DNA of 64,000 nucleotides from RYN-230 sp963723595 (GTDB lineage Bacteria; Actinomycetota; Actinomycetes; Streptosporangiales; Streptosporangiaceae), in the NCBI GenBank assembly GCA_963723595.1, contig CAVRRQ010000006.1, positions 1,488,001 to 1,552,000 on the forward strand, in the 5' to 3' direction. Position 1 is the stretch's first letter; each line of letters starts with the position of its first letter. The notes under the pieces were generated by a model that worked only from the letters and a program-made list of their open reading frames with translations, did no database searches and was not told the DNA's origin. Position numbers and translations under genes: made by a program. Positions 1 through 8,480 of this stretch are shown in pieces.

Positions 1-466
1 GCCTCGGAGGCCGCGATGCTCGCCATCAGCTGGGCCAGGGCCGGGGGCGCCAGCGTCAGCCGGCGGGCCAGCGACCGGGCGGCATCGGTCTCGGCCGCCT
101 CGAGGGCCGCGAGGGTGGCGGCCGGCCCGGAACCCGTGGCCGCGGTGCCGGCCGGCGACGGTGTGGTGTGCGGGCTGGCCCTGTGGCCGGCTCGATGAGC
201 ATCGACGTGAGCCGGGCCAGGTGCTCGCGGTGCTGGGCGAGCAGCGGGCCGAGCGTGCCGGACAGCGCCGGCGACCCGGCCATGGCCGAGCGGTACCGGG
301 CGATCAGCGCCTGCTCCGTGCCGATCGCGCCGCGCAGCACGGCCACGTCCGGCCCGGGTTCCGGCGGGGTGCCGAGCGCTCCCACGCCTTTGCAGCCCGC
401 TGCCACCAGCGGCACCGTCATCACGCCCGCGGCGAGCACGCTGCGCCGCCTCAGATCTGCCCGCAC
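1..466 (-). CDS. Ferritin-like (DUF4439-type) Tat lipoprotein, partial, frame break
   Basis: Partial gene running off the left edge. The GTG start at 466 is preceded by GGAGG six bases upstream. The N-terminus has a twin arginine (DLRRRSVL), a hydrophobic core and a lipobox-like VAAGC, so a Tat-exported lipoprotein is likely. Helical segments follow (IGTEQALIARYRSAM, LLAQHREHLARL), and near the edge comes LAQLMASIAASEA, a pattern of the four-helix ferritin-like proteins found upstream of rimP in actinomycetes. The reading frame breaks at about 150-190: the start frame gives an Arg/Pro-rich tail ending at 56, while the neighbouring frame continues the helical protein to position 1. One missing base would join them. 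Metal binding is not demonstrated. It is divergent from rimP. The family call is by resemblance and gene order. Confidence 0.6.
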
Positions 467-586
467 CGCTCCTCCAGTCCCTGTCCCCGAGGTGCTCCCG
501 CTGAGCGTAGGGGCAGCGGGCCGGTGCCCGGAGGGCGCCACCCCGGATGGTCGTCCCGGGCTTCCCGGACGGCCGCCGGACGGCCG

Positions 587-613
587 CCGGACGGCCGCCC
601 GGCGGCCGTCCGG
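587..613. repeat. Perfect 13-bp inverted repeat
   Basis: Arms at 587-599 and 601-613 are exact reverse complements around a single C. Three tandem copies of a 12-base CCGGACGGCCGC-like unit lead into it (about 564-599). It lies between the divergent ferritin-like gene and rimP and directly abuts the 18-bp repeat array. It could fold into a very stable hairpin. Function is unknown. Confidence 0.7.
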
Positions 614-935
614 GCCGGGGTCAGCAGGCGGGCCGGGGTCAGCAGGCGGGCCGGGGTCAGCAGGCGGGCCGGGGTCAGCAGGCGGGCCGGGGTCAGCAGG
701 CGGGCCGGGGTCAGCAGGCGGGCCGGGGTCAGCAGGCGGGCCGGGGTCAGCAGGCGGGCCGGGGTCAGCAGGCGGGCCGGGGTCAGCAGGCGGGCCGGGG
801 TCAGCAGGCGGGCCGGGGTCAGCAGGCGGGCCGGGGTGAGCAGGCGGGCCGGGGTCAGCAGGCGGGCCGGGGTCAGCAGGCGGGCCGGGGTCGAGCAGGC
901 GGGCCGGGGTCAGCAGGCGGGCCGGGGTCAGCAGG
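611..935. repeat. Tandem array, 18 copies of an 18-bp unit
   Basis: The unit CGGGCCGGGGTCAGCAGG repeats head to tail without spacers, starting at 611 and recurring every 18 bases. The copy at 827 carries one substitution (TCAG to TGAG), and the copy at 881 carries a one-base insertion (19 bp). The last full copy is 918-935, followed by a hybrid unit at 936-956. All long open frames over this stretch are products of the repeat and are not called as genes. It fills the gap between the divergent ferritin-like gene and rimP. Confidence 0.95.
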
Positions 936-956
936 CGGGCAGGGGTCAGCGGCAGG

Positions 957-1052
957 CGGGCAGGCGGGCAGGCGGGCAGGCGGGCAGGCGGGCAGGCGGG
1001 CAGGCGGGCAGGCGGGCAGGCGGGCAGGCGGGCAGGCGGGCAGGCGGGTAGG
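957..1052. repeat. Tandem array, 12 copies of an 8-bp unit
   Basis: The unit CGGGCAGG repeats twelve times. The final copy (1045-1052) reads CGGGTAGG. It directly continues the 18-bp array through a hybrid unit, and the 8-mer is contained in that hybrid, which suggests stepwise growth by slippage. It ends about 70 bases before the presumed rimP promoter. Confidence 0.95.
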
Positions 1053-1122
1053 CGGCGGCGGAGAAATCTCAACTGCCGGGCGAGCCGGAGCGCGGACGGG
1101 CCGAGTCCCGGCGCGGGCCGGT

Positions 1123-1128
1123 TAGGCT
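1123..1128 (+). promoter_or_regulatory. Candidate -10 element for the rimP operon
   Basis: TAGGCT matches the actinobacterial -10 pattern TANNNT and lies 45 bases before the rimP start, in the only non-repetitive DNA upstream. No convincing -35 hexamer is visible because the upstream DNA is repeat. Confidence 0.35.
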
Positions 1129-1173
1129 AGATCGCGCCAGACAACAGCACAGGTCGCGGACGAGGAGGTCGTG

Positions 1174-1752
1174 ATGCGTGGTGAATCCCGTCACGTACCG
1201 TCACGCCCGCGTGCAGCCAGTCGCGGCGAGGGCTCCGCGGACACCGCACGAATCACCCGGGTACTCGAGCCGGTCATCCGGTCCGCAGGCGTGGACCTGG
1301 AATCGGTGAAGGTCGCGGCGGCCGGCCGCCGCCGCCTGCTCCGCGTCGTGGTGGACGCCGACCGCCGCCCCAGCCTGGACGACATCGCCGAGCTGAGCCG
1401 CTCGCTGTCCAAGGAACTGGACGACGCGGGGGTCATGGGCGAGGCCGCGTACACGCTGGAGGTCAGCTCCCCCGGGGTGGACCGGCCGCTCTCCGAGGCC
1501 CGTCACTGGCGCCGCGCCCGAGGCCGGCTGGTGCGCGTCCCGCTGGCCCCCGGGGCGCCGGGGTACCCGGGCACCGTCGAGGGCAGGGTGATCAACGCCG
1601 GGGCGGATGGGGTGGTCCTGGACGTCGCCGGCCAGCAGCGCGAGTTCGGCTACACCGAACTTGGACCCGGCCAGGTGCAGGTCGAGTTCGGCGGCGGGGG
1701 CGCCGCCCACGACGACGACCCGGGGGACGAGGGGGAGCCAGATGGACATTGA
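1174..1752 (+). CDS. rimP: Ribosome maturation factor RimP
   Basis: Assembly factor for the 30S subunit, acting on pre-16S rRNA. The 192-residue protein has the alpha/beta N-terminal domain (about 20-95), the conserved VSSPGVDRPL segment near residue 100, and a C-terminal SH3-like domain (about 110-160) followed by an acidic tail. GAGGAGG at 1162-1168 sits five bases before ATG 1174; GTG 1171 is possible but too close to it. It is the first gene of the rimP-nusA-rnpM-infB block and overlaps nusA by 11 bases, implying translational coupling. An Arg/Ser-rich N-terminal extension of about 20 residues precedes the domain. Confidence 0.93.
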   Translation: MRGESRHVPSRPRAASRGEGSADTARITRVLEPVIRSAGVDLESVKVAAAGRRRLLRVVVDADRRPSLDDIAELSRSLSKELDDAGVMGEAAYTLEVSSPGVDRPLSEARHWRRARGRLVRVPLAPGAPGYPGTVEGRVINAGADGVVLDVAGQQREFGYTELGPGQVQVEFGGGGAAHDDDPGDEGEPDGH

Positions 1753-2989
1753 CTTGAGCGTCCTGCGCAGCCTGGAGAGCGAGAAGGACATCTCGATGGA
1801 CCTGGCCATCAAGGCCATCGAGGATGCGCTGCTGCGTGCCTACCAGTCCACCCCCGGCGCCGCGCCCACGGCGCGGGTGGAGATCGACCGCGGCAGCGGC
1901 CACGTCACCGTCTGGGCCAGCGAGCCCGCCGAGGACGGCGCGGTGGGCCGCGAATACGACGACACCCCCGATGGCTTCGGCCGGATCGCCGCGACCACCG
2001 CGCGCCAGGTGATCCTGCAGCGGCTGCGTGACGCCGAGGACGAGCTCACCTTCGGCGAGTACGCCGGCCGGGAGGGCGACATCGTGGCGGGTGTCATCCA
2101 GCAGGGCAAGGATCCGCGGGCGGTGCTGGTGGACCTGGGCAAGATCGAGGCCATCCTGCCCCCGACGGAACAGGTCCCCGGGGAGCGCTACGCCCATGGC
2201 GAGCGGCTGCGCTGTTACGTGCTGCACGTGCGCAAGGGCTACCGGGGACCGTCGATCACCTTGTCGCGGACCCACCCGAACCTGGTGAAGAAGCTGTTCG
2301 CGCTGGAGGTGCCGGAGATCGCCTCGGGCGCGGTGGACATCATGGCCATCGCGCGCGAGGCCGGGCACCGGACGAAGATCGCGGTCAGCTCGCACCAGCC
2401 GGGGGTGAACCCCAAGGGGGCCTGCATCGGCCCCATGGGCAGCCGGGTGCGCAACGTGATGACCGAGCTGCACGGCGAGAAGATCGACATCGTCGACTTC
2501 TCCGACGACCCGCCCCAGTTCGTGGCCAACGCGCTGTCCCCGGCCCGGGTGCTGCGGGTCAACGTCATAGACGCGCAGGCCAGGGTGGCGCAGGTCATCG
2601 TGCCGGACTACCAGCTGTCGCTGGCGATCGGCAAGGAAGGGCAGAACGCGCGCCTGGCGGCCCGGCTTACCGGATGGAAGATCGACATCCAGCCGGACAC
2701 CCCGGGCGACCCCGGGGGCGCGGGCCGCCGGGAGCCAGCCACCCGGGAGCCAGCCGTTCAGGAGCCTGCCGTTCAGGAGCCGGGCGCTCAGGACACGTCC
2801 GCCCCGGAGGCGGGTGGCGCCCCGGAACCGGGTACTGCGGAACCGGCGGGCACCGCACCGGGACCGGCGGACGGCGCCGCAGGCCAGCCGGGCGGCGGGG
2901 CGCCGGGGCCCGGAGCCGGGCAGGAAACCGGTACACCGCCGGGCGCAGCGGGAACCGTGCGCGGTGGCGCCGACGCGCCGGCGAGGTAA
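1742..2989 (+). CDS. nusA: Transcription termination/antitermination factor NusA
   Basis: Binds RNA polymerase and nascent RNA and modulates pausing, termination and rRNA antitermination. The 415 residues contain the NusA N-terminal polymerase-binding domain (about 1-105), an S1 domain beginning at REGDIVAGVI (about 109), KH1 with GACIGPMGSRVR (about 226) and KH2 with LAIGKEGQNARL (about 294). Residues from about 320 form a disordered Pro/Ala/Gly/Glu tail with short EPAVQ repeats, replacing the acidic repeats of enteric NusA. ATG 1742 lies inside the rimP end. It is followed 13 bases later by the YlxR gene, the usual order in Gram-positive bacteria. Confidence 0.95.
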   Translation: MDIDLSVLRSLESEKDISMDLAIKAIEDALLRAYQSTPGAAPTARVEIDRGSGHVTVWASEPAEDGAVGREYDDTPDGFGRIAATTARQVILQRLRDAEDELTFGEYAGREGDIVAGVIQQGKDPRAVLVDLGKIEAILPPTEQVPGERYAHGERLRCYVLHVRKGYRGPSITLSRTHPNLVKKLFALEVPEIASGAVDIMAIAREAGHRTKIAVSSHQPGVNPKGACIGPMGSRVRNVMTELHGEKIDIVDFSDDPPQFVANALSPARVLRVNVIDAQARVAQVIVPDYQLSLAIGKEGQNARLAARLTGWKIDIQPDTPGDPGGAGRREPATREPAVQEPAVQEPGAQDTSAPEAGGAPEPGTAEPAGTAPGPADGAAGQPGGGAPGPGAGQETGTPPGAAGTVRGGADAPAR

Positions 2990-3002
2990 GCTAGCTACGA
3001 CA

Positions 3003-3392
3003 ATGGCCAGACGGTCCCCGCGGCCGGTGCGTTCCGTACCTGCGATCCGCACCTGCATAGGCTGCAGAGTCCGTGAGGCTAAGTCTGACCTGCTGCGTCT
3101 GGTGGCGGTCCGGGGTGACATCGTCCCTGACCCTCAGGCGCGGCTGCCCGGCCGGGGCGCGTATCTGCATCCCAGCCAGGAATGCTTCGAGCTAGCTAAG
3201 CGCCGCAGGGCACTACCGCGGGCGCTGCGCCAGCCGGCATCACTCGGTGCCGGCCCGCTCGAGGATTACCTGGCGGGACGGTGTGATACGGGCCCTCATG
3301 GGCTCCCGGGTGAGTCCACAGGACCAGCCCGGCCGGGTGAGACGGTCGAAGCTAAAACGGCAGCAGTGCCGGGAAAGCGGGATCAGTTGTGA
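3003..3392 (+). CDS. rnpM: YlxR/RnpM family RNA-binding protein (DUF448)
   Basis: Small conserved protein between nusA and infB; in Bacillus the family (RnpM) binds the RNase P RNA and modulates its activity. The 129-residue product shows the family signature RTCIGCR near the N-terminus and LPGRGAYLHPS with a downstream A-K-R-R segment. The C-terminal 45 residues or so are poorly conserved. ATG 3003 is chosen because the conserved part begins a few residues later. Longer open frames upstream run through the nusA tail and have no support. Confidence 0.9.
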   Translation: MARRSPRPVRSVPAIRTCIGCRVREAKSDLLRLVAVRGDIVPDPQARLPGRGAYLHPSQECFELAKRRRALPRALRQPASLGAGPLEDYLAGRCDTGPHGLPGESTGPARPGETVEAKTAAVPGKRDQL

Positions 3393-3507
3393 TGAGCGCG
3401 CGATGAGCACTCGGCGATGAGAACCAGAAGCTGAGGCCGGCCGGAGCACGCGCTGCCCCGGATCGGCCACGATGGCCCGGCGGAGCCGGGCCGACAGAGG
3501 GAGCGCA

Positions 3508-6500
3508 GTGGCGAAGGTCCGGGTATACGAACTCGCGAAGGAGTTCGGGGTAGAGAGCAAGGCCGTGATGGCCAAGCTCCAGGAGATGGGCGAGTTCGTC
3601 CGTTCGGCGTCATCCACGATCGAGGCGCCAGTAGTTCGCAGACTTAAAGATGAGTTCGGGTCCCAGGGCCCCAAGGCCCCGGGCAGAAGGTCCCAGGGGC
3701 AGGGCGCGCCGGTCCCCGGCCGTCCGGCTGACGGCAACGGCGGGCGCCCGGGGCCCCGCCCCGGCCCGGCCCGTCCGCAGGCACCTGCCGTGGCGGCGTC
3801 CGGCCCTCAGGTCACCGACCGGCCGGAGGCTACTCCCAGCGCGCCGGCCCCGAGCCCGGCGGCGGCCGCCCCAGACGCGCCCGCCGCGGGTGAGACGGCC
3901 CCGGCTACCGCGGGTCCCAGTGGCCCCGCCCCGGCTGCGCCGCGGGCCCCGGTTCCCCCGGTGCCTTCTGACGGCGGCGCCCGCGGCCGGTCCGGCCCAG
4001 CCTGGCCGCAGCCCGGTGCCCGGCCCCCGGCCCAGCGGCCCGCGTCCTGCTGGTTCAGGACCCGGTGGTCCAGGACAGAGCGGGCCCGGCGCAGGCCAGG
4101 GCGGCTCAGGACAGGGCGGCCCAGGACAGGGCCAGGGCGCGCCCCGGCCGGGTGCCGCCCGGCCCGGTGGCCGCGGTGGACCGCGTCCCGGACCGCGTCC
4201 CGGTAACAACCCCTACGCTCCTGTCGCCTCCGGCATGGGCTCGGCGCCGCGTGGCGCACCAGCCCGGCCGGGTCAGCCCGGGCCGGGCAGCGCCGGTCCC
4301 GCGTCCCCCGGCCAGGGCTGGTGCCCGGCCAGGCGGTCCGCGTCCGGCAGGCCCGCGCGGCCCAGGCGGCCCGGGGCGGCCCAGCCCGGCAGACATGGCC
4401 CGTCCCGGCGGTCCGCGTCCCAGCCCGAGCAGCATGCCGCCGCGGCCCGCCCGCGGTGGCCCTGGCGGCGGTCCCGGTGGCCCGGGCCGTGGCGGTCCTG
4501 GCGGCGGCGCGGGCGCGGGACGCCCAGGTGGCGGTGGCCGTGGCGGTCCCGGCACGGGTGCCCCGCGCCCCGGTGGCGGTGGCGGCGGTGCCGGCCCACG
4601 TCCCGGAATGACGGGCGGGCGGCCAGGCGGCGGTGGCGGCCGCGGCCGGAGCGGCACCCAGGGTGCGTTCGGGCGGCCCGGTGGCCGGCCCTCGCGGGCC
4701 CGCAAGTCGCGCAAGGCGCGCCGCCAGGAGTTCGACAACATGCAGGCGCCCGCCATTGGCGGCGTCTCCATCCCGCGCGGCAACGGCCAGGCCATCCGGC
4801 TGTCCCGTGGCGCGTCGCTGAGCGACTTCGCCGACAAGATCGGGGTCAACCCGGCCTCGCTGGTCCAGGTCATGTTCCACCTGGGCGAGATGGTCACCGC
4901 CACCCAGTCGGTGAACGACGAGACGCTGCAGCTGCTCGGCGCCGAGCTCAACTACACCGTCCAGGTCGTCTCCCCGGAGGAAGAGGACCGGGAGCTGCTG
5001 GAGTCGTTCGACATCGAATTCGGTGAGGACGAGGGCGGCGAGGAAGCCCTGGTCGCCCGGCCGCCGGTGGTCACGGTGATGGGTCACGTTGACCATGGCA
5101 AGACGAAGCTTCTCGACGCGATCCGGCACGCCAACGTGGCGGCCCGCGAAGCGGGCGGGATCACCCAGCACATCGGTGCGTACCAGGTCACCACGGAAGT
5201 GGACGGCCAGGAGCGCAAGATCACGTTCATCGACACCCCGGGTCACGAGGCGTTCACCGCCATGCGGGCCCGTGGCGCGGAAACCACCGACCTGGTGGTG
5301 CTCGTGGTCGCGGCCGATGACGGCGTGAAGCCGCAGACGACCGAGGCGCTGAACCACGCCCAGGCGGCTGGGGTTCCGATCGTGGTGGCGGTTAACAAGA
5401 TCGACAAGGAGGGGGCGGACCCGCAGCGGGTGCGTTCTCAGCTCACCGAGTACAACCTGGTCGCTGAGGAGTTCGGCGGCACGACGCTGTTCGTGGATGT
5501 TTCTGCCCGGGAGGGCATCGGCATCGAGGAACTGCTCGAGGCCGTCGTCCTGACCGCGGACGCGGAGCTGGACCTGCGGGCCAACCCGGAGCAGCAGGGC
5601 CAGGGCGTGGCCATCGAGTCCCACCTCGACCGCGGCCGCGGCCCTGTGGCCACCGTGCTGGTGCAGCGCGGCACGCTGCACGTCGGCGACTCCATCGTCG
5701 CGGGTGACGCGTTCGGGCGGGTCCGGGCGCTGCTCGACGAGAACGGCGCCCCCGTGCCGGATGCGCCGCCTTCGCGCCCGGTGCAGGTGCTCGGCCTCAC
5801 TGCGGTGCCGGGCGCGGGCGACAGCTTCCTGGTCGTCAACGACGACCGCGTGGCCAGGCAGATCGCCGAACGCCGCGAGGCGCGCGAGCGCAACGCCATG
5901 TTCGCCCAGCGGCGGCCGAGGGTCACCCTGGAGGACCTGGAGTCCGCGCTCAAGTCGGGCGAGCGGGAAGAGCTCCTGCTCATCGTCAAGGGCGACGTGT
6001 CCGGGTCGGTCGAGGCCCTCGAGGACGCGCTGCTCAAGATCGATGTGGGCGAGGAAGTGCTGCTGCGGGTCATCGGCCGGGGCGTCGGCGCCATCACCCA
6101 GGACGACGTGAACCTGGCCATCGCGTCCGAAGCCGTGATCGTGGGCTTCAACGTCCGGCCCGCGGGCCGGGCCGGGGAACTGGCCCAGCGCGAGGGCGTG
6201 GACATCCGCTACTACTCGGTCATCTACCAGGCGATCGAGGAAGTCGAGGCGGCCCTCAAGGGCATGCTCAAGCCCGAGTTCGAGGAGGCCCAGCTCGGCA
6301 CCGCCGAGATCCGGGAGGTCTTCCGGGTGCCCCGGGTGGGCAACGTGGCGGGCTCCCTGGTCCGCTCCGGAACCATCAACCGGGGCAGCAAGGCCCGGCT
6401 GATCCGGGACGGCGTCGTGATCTCGGACAACCTGACCGTGGAATCGCTGCGCCGGTTCAAGGAAGACGCGACCGAGGTCCGCGAGGGCTACGAGTGCGGC

Positions 6501-6578
6501 ATCGGCATCGGGTACAGCGACGTCCGGATCGCCGATGTGATCGAGACCTTCGAGATGCGGGAGAAGCCGCGGGCCTAA
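3508..6578 (+). CDS. infB: Translation initiation factor IF-2 (two frame breaks)
   Basis: GTPase that places initiator tRNA on the 30S subunit. GTG 3508 follows AGAGGGAGC. The N-terminal domain (VRVYELAKEFGVESKAVM) is followed by a long Pro/Gly/Arg-rich linker and the GTPase core: G1 GHVDHGKTKLLD (about residue 525), G3 DTPGHEAFT, G4 NKID, then the C-terminal domains ending EMREKPRA. The frame changes twice in the linker, at about 4008-4035 and 4310-4322; correcting two surplus bases yields about 1,022 residues. Each intermediate frame reads as plausible IF-2 linker (for example NNPYAPVASGMG), so the protein is probably whole in the organism. A hairpin follows the stop. Confidence 0.92.
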
Positions 6579-6586
6579 GCCAGCCA

Positions 6587-6619
6587 CCACCGGTCCCGGC
6601 TCCGGCCGGGACCGGGTGG
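6587..6619 (+). terminator. Hairpin after infB
   Basis: Arms 6587-6600 and 6605-6619 pair over 14 base pairs with one bulge and a four-base loop (TCCG). There is no U-tract, as is common for actinobacterial terminators. It sits between the infB stop and the DUF503 start, so it may attenuate rather than end transcription of the following genes. Confidence 0.45.
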
Positions 6620-6639
6620 CCGCGTCCAGGAAGTGCGCC

Positions 6640-6936
6640 GTGTACCTGGGCGCTCTGACGCTCGATGTGCTGCTGGGTGATGTGCGCTCGCTCAAGCAGA
6701 AGAGGTCGGTGGTGGCCTCGGTGGTCGCCGAGGTCCGCCGCCGTTATCCCGGCGTCGCGGTGGCCGAGAGCGGGCATACCGACCTGCACCGCCGGGCGGA
6801 GATCGGGGTGGCGGTAGTGTCCTCCACGGCCGCTCACGCTGTGCAGGTCCTCGACGCCTGCGAACGGCTGGTGGCGTCGCGCCCCGATATTGAACTGCTG
6901 TCCGCGCGGCAGCGGCTGCTGACCGAGGAGGAGTGA
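6640..6936 (+). CDS. DUF503 (YlxP) family protein
   Basis: Conserved small protein between infB and rbfA, reported in related bacteria to aid ribosome assembly; its molecular role is not firmly established. The 98-residue product starts MYLGALTLDVLLGDVRSLKQKRSVV, the usual family beginning, which favours GTG 6640 (AGGA nine bases upstream) over GTG 6616 inside the upstream hairpin. GHTDLHRRAEIGVAVV and the later hydrophobic strand pattern fit the ferredoxin-like fold. It ends seven bases before rbfA. Confidence 0.88.
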   Translation: MYLGALTLDVLLGDVRSLKQKRSVVASVVAEVRRRYPGVAVAESGHTDLHRRAEIGVAVVSSTAAHAVQVLDACERLVASRPDIELLSARQRLLTEEE

Positions 6937-6943
6937 GCTACCC

Positions 6944-7459
6944 ATGGTGGACCAGGCGCGGGCACGGAAGCTCGCTGACCGGATCGCCCAGATCGTGGCG
7001 GAAATGCTGGAGCGGCGGATCAAGGATCCCCGGCTCGGCTTCATCACGGTGACCGAGGCCCGGCTCACCGGTGACCTGCGGGAGGCGACCGTCTTCTACA
7101 CGGTCTACGGATCACCCGAGGAAGTGTCCGCCACCGCGGCCGCGCTGGCCAGTGCAACCGGCGTGATCCGGTCCGAGGTGGGTCACCAGACCGGGCTGAA
7201 GCACACGCCCTCGCTCACGTTCGTGGCCGACACCCTCCCCGAGGGCGCCCGGCACATGGAGGATCTCGTGGCCCGGGCCCGGGAGGCGGACGCCCGGCTC
7301 GCCGAGGTGCGCGAGGGCGCGCTACCGGCCGGCGACCCGGACCCGTACCGCGAGCCGCCGGGTACGCCCGGCGATGACGAGGACGACATCGACGAACTGG
7401 ATGACATCGACGATCTGGACGACGCCGGCGATCCCGGCGCGGGATACTCGCCAGCGTGA
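6944..7459 (+). CDS. rbfA: Ribosome-binding factor A
   Basis: Cold-adaptation and 30S maturation factor that binds the neck of the small subunit. The 171-residue product begins with a basic helix (QARARKLADRIAQIVAEML) and carries DPRLGFITVTEA, the KH-like core and HTPSLTFVAD. After about residue 125 it has a strongly acidic tail (DDEDDIDELDDIDDLDD), an extension not needed for the fold. The preceding GGAG occurs in the DUF503 stop region. It overlaps the next gene by four bases (GTGA). Confidence 0.93.
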   Translation: MVDQARARKLADRIAQIVAEMLERRIKDPRLGFITVTEARLTGDLREATVFYTVYGSPEEVSATAAALASATGVIRSEVGHQTGLKHTPSLTFVADTLPEGARHMEDLVARAREADARLAEVREGALPAGDPDPYREPPGTPGDDEDDIDELDDIDDLDDAGDPGAGYSPA

Positions 7460-8476
7460 CTGCCGCGGCGAGCCAGGCTGATACTGCGATCCAGCAGGCC
7501 GAGGCCGTGGCGCTGCTCGGCGCGGCGGATGAGGTATGCCTGGCCTGCCACGTGCGCCCGGACGCCGATGCGCTCGGGTCCATGCTGGCCGTCGCGCACG
7601 CGCTGCGCGCCCCGGGCCGCCGGCCGCAGCGGGTCGTCGCCTCGTTCGGTGACGACCCGTTCGAGGTGCCTGAAATCCTCCGCTTCCTGCCCGGGCTCAG
7701 CCTGCTCAGCCCGCCGGACGCTTACCCGCACCGCCCCGAGCTCATGGTCACCTTCGACGCGGGCAGCATCGACCGGCTGGGCATCCTGGCCGGGCACGCC
7801 TCCCGGGCCGACCAGCTGATCGTCGTGGACCACCACGTGTCCAACACCCGGTTCGGCACCGTCAACCTGATCGACCCCGGCGCAGCCGCCACGGCCATGC
7901 TCGTCCTGGACCTGATCGACGCCGCCGGCGTCGGAGCTGACCCGGGACATCGCGTCCGGCCTCTACGCCGGGCTGGTCGCCGACACCGGCTCGTTCAAGT
8001 ACCCGGCGACCACGCCTGTCGTGCACCAGGCGGCCGCCCGGCTGCTGGGCACCGGGATAGAGCCCGGCACGGTGGCCCGCGAACTGTGGGACCGGGCCCC
8101 ATTCGGCTACCTCGGGCTGCTCTCAGCGGTCCTCGGCCGGGCCGTGCTGGAGCCGGACGCGGCCGCCGGCCACGGCCTGGTGTGGACCTCGGTCAGCCGC
8201 GCCGACCGGGCCGCGCACGGCCTGTCCATGGACGCGGTCGAGTCCGTCATCGACGTGGTGCGCCGCACCGACGAGGCGGAAGTGGCCATCGTCCTGAAGC
8301 AGTCCGACGATGGGCTGTGGCAGGCGTCCGCCCGGTCCAAGGGCAAGATCGACGTGGGCCGCACCTGCGCCCGGCTGGGCGGCGGCGGGCACCGGAACGC
8401 GGCCGGCGTCACGCTGGCCGGCAGCGCCGAGGACGCCATCGCACGGCTGCGCGGGCTGCTTTCGGAAAGCAGCTAG
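7456..8476 (+). CDS. nrnA: DHH-family oligoribonuclease / pAp phosphatase (one frame break)
   Basis: NrnA-type phosphoesterase that degrades short RNA oligomers and dephosphorylates 3'-phosphoadenosine 5'-phosphate. Conserved motifs: HVRPDADALGS (metal site), VTFDAGS, VDHHVSN, and the DHHA1 substrate domain ending GGGGHRNAAGVTL. The frame breaks at 7933: GTCGGAGCTG probably stands for GTCGAGCTG. Removing one G joins AAGV to ELTRDIASGLYAGLVADTG and gives about 339 residues, the usual length. GTG 7456 overlaps the rbfA stop. Position in the rbfA-truB interval matches other actinomycetes. Confidence 0.9.
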
Positions 8477-8480
8477 GCCA

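Noticed and set aside
611..935. CRISPR-like regular repeats
   Set aside because: The units are contiguous with no spacers, are only 18 bp and no cas genes are present.
56..1125. Several long open frames of 190-340 codons across the repeat array on both strands
   Set aside because: They are produced by repeat units whose length is a multiple of three and contain only repeat-derived Pro/Gly/Arg/Ala. Only the ferritin-like gene at the left end has family features and a ribosome-binding site.
3807..6695. A 962-codon minus-strand open frame over infB
   Set aside because: It is the shadow of a GC-rich gene; the plus strand has complete IF-2 motifs.
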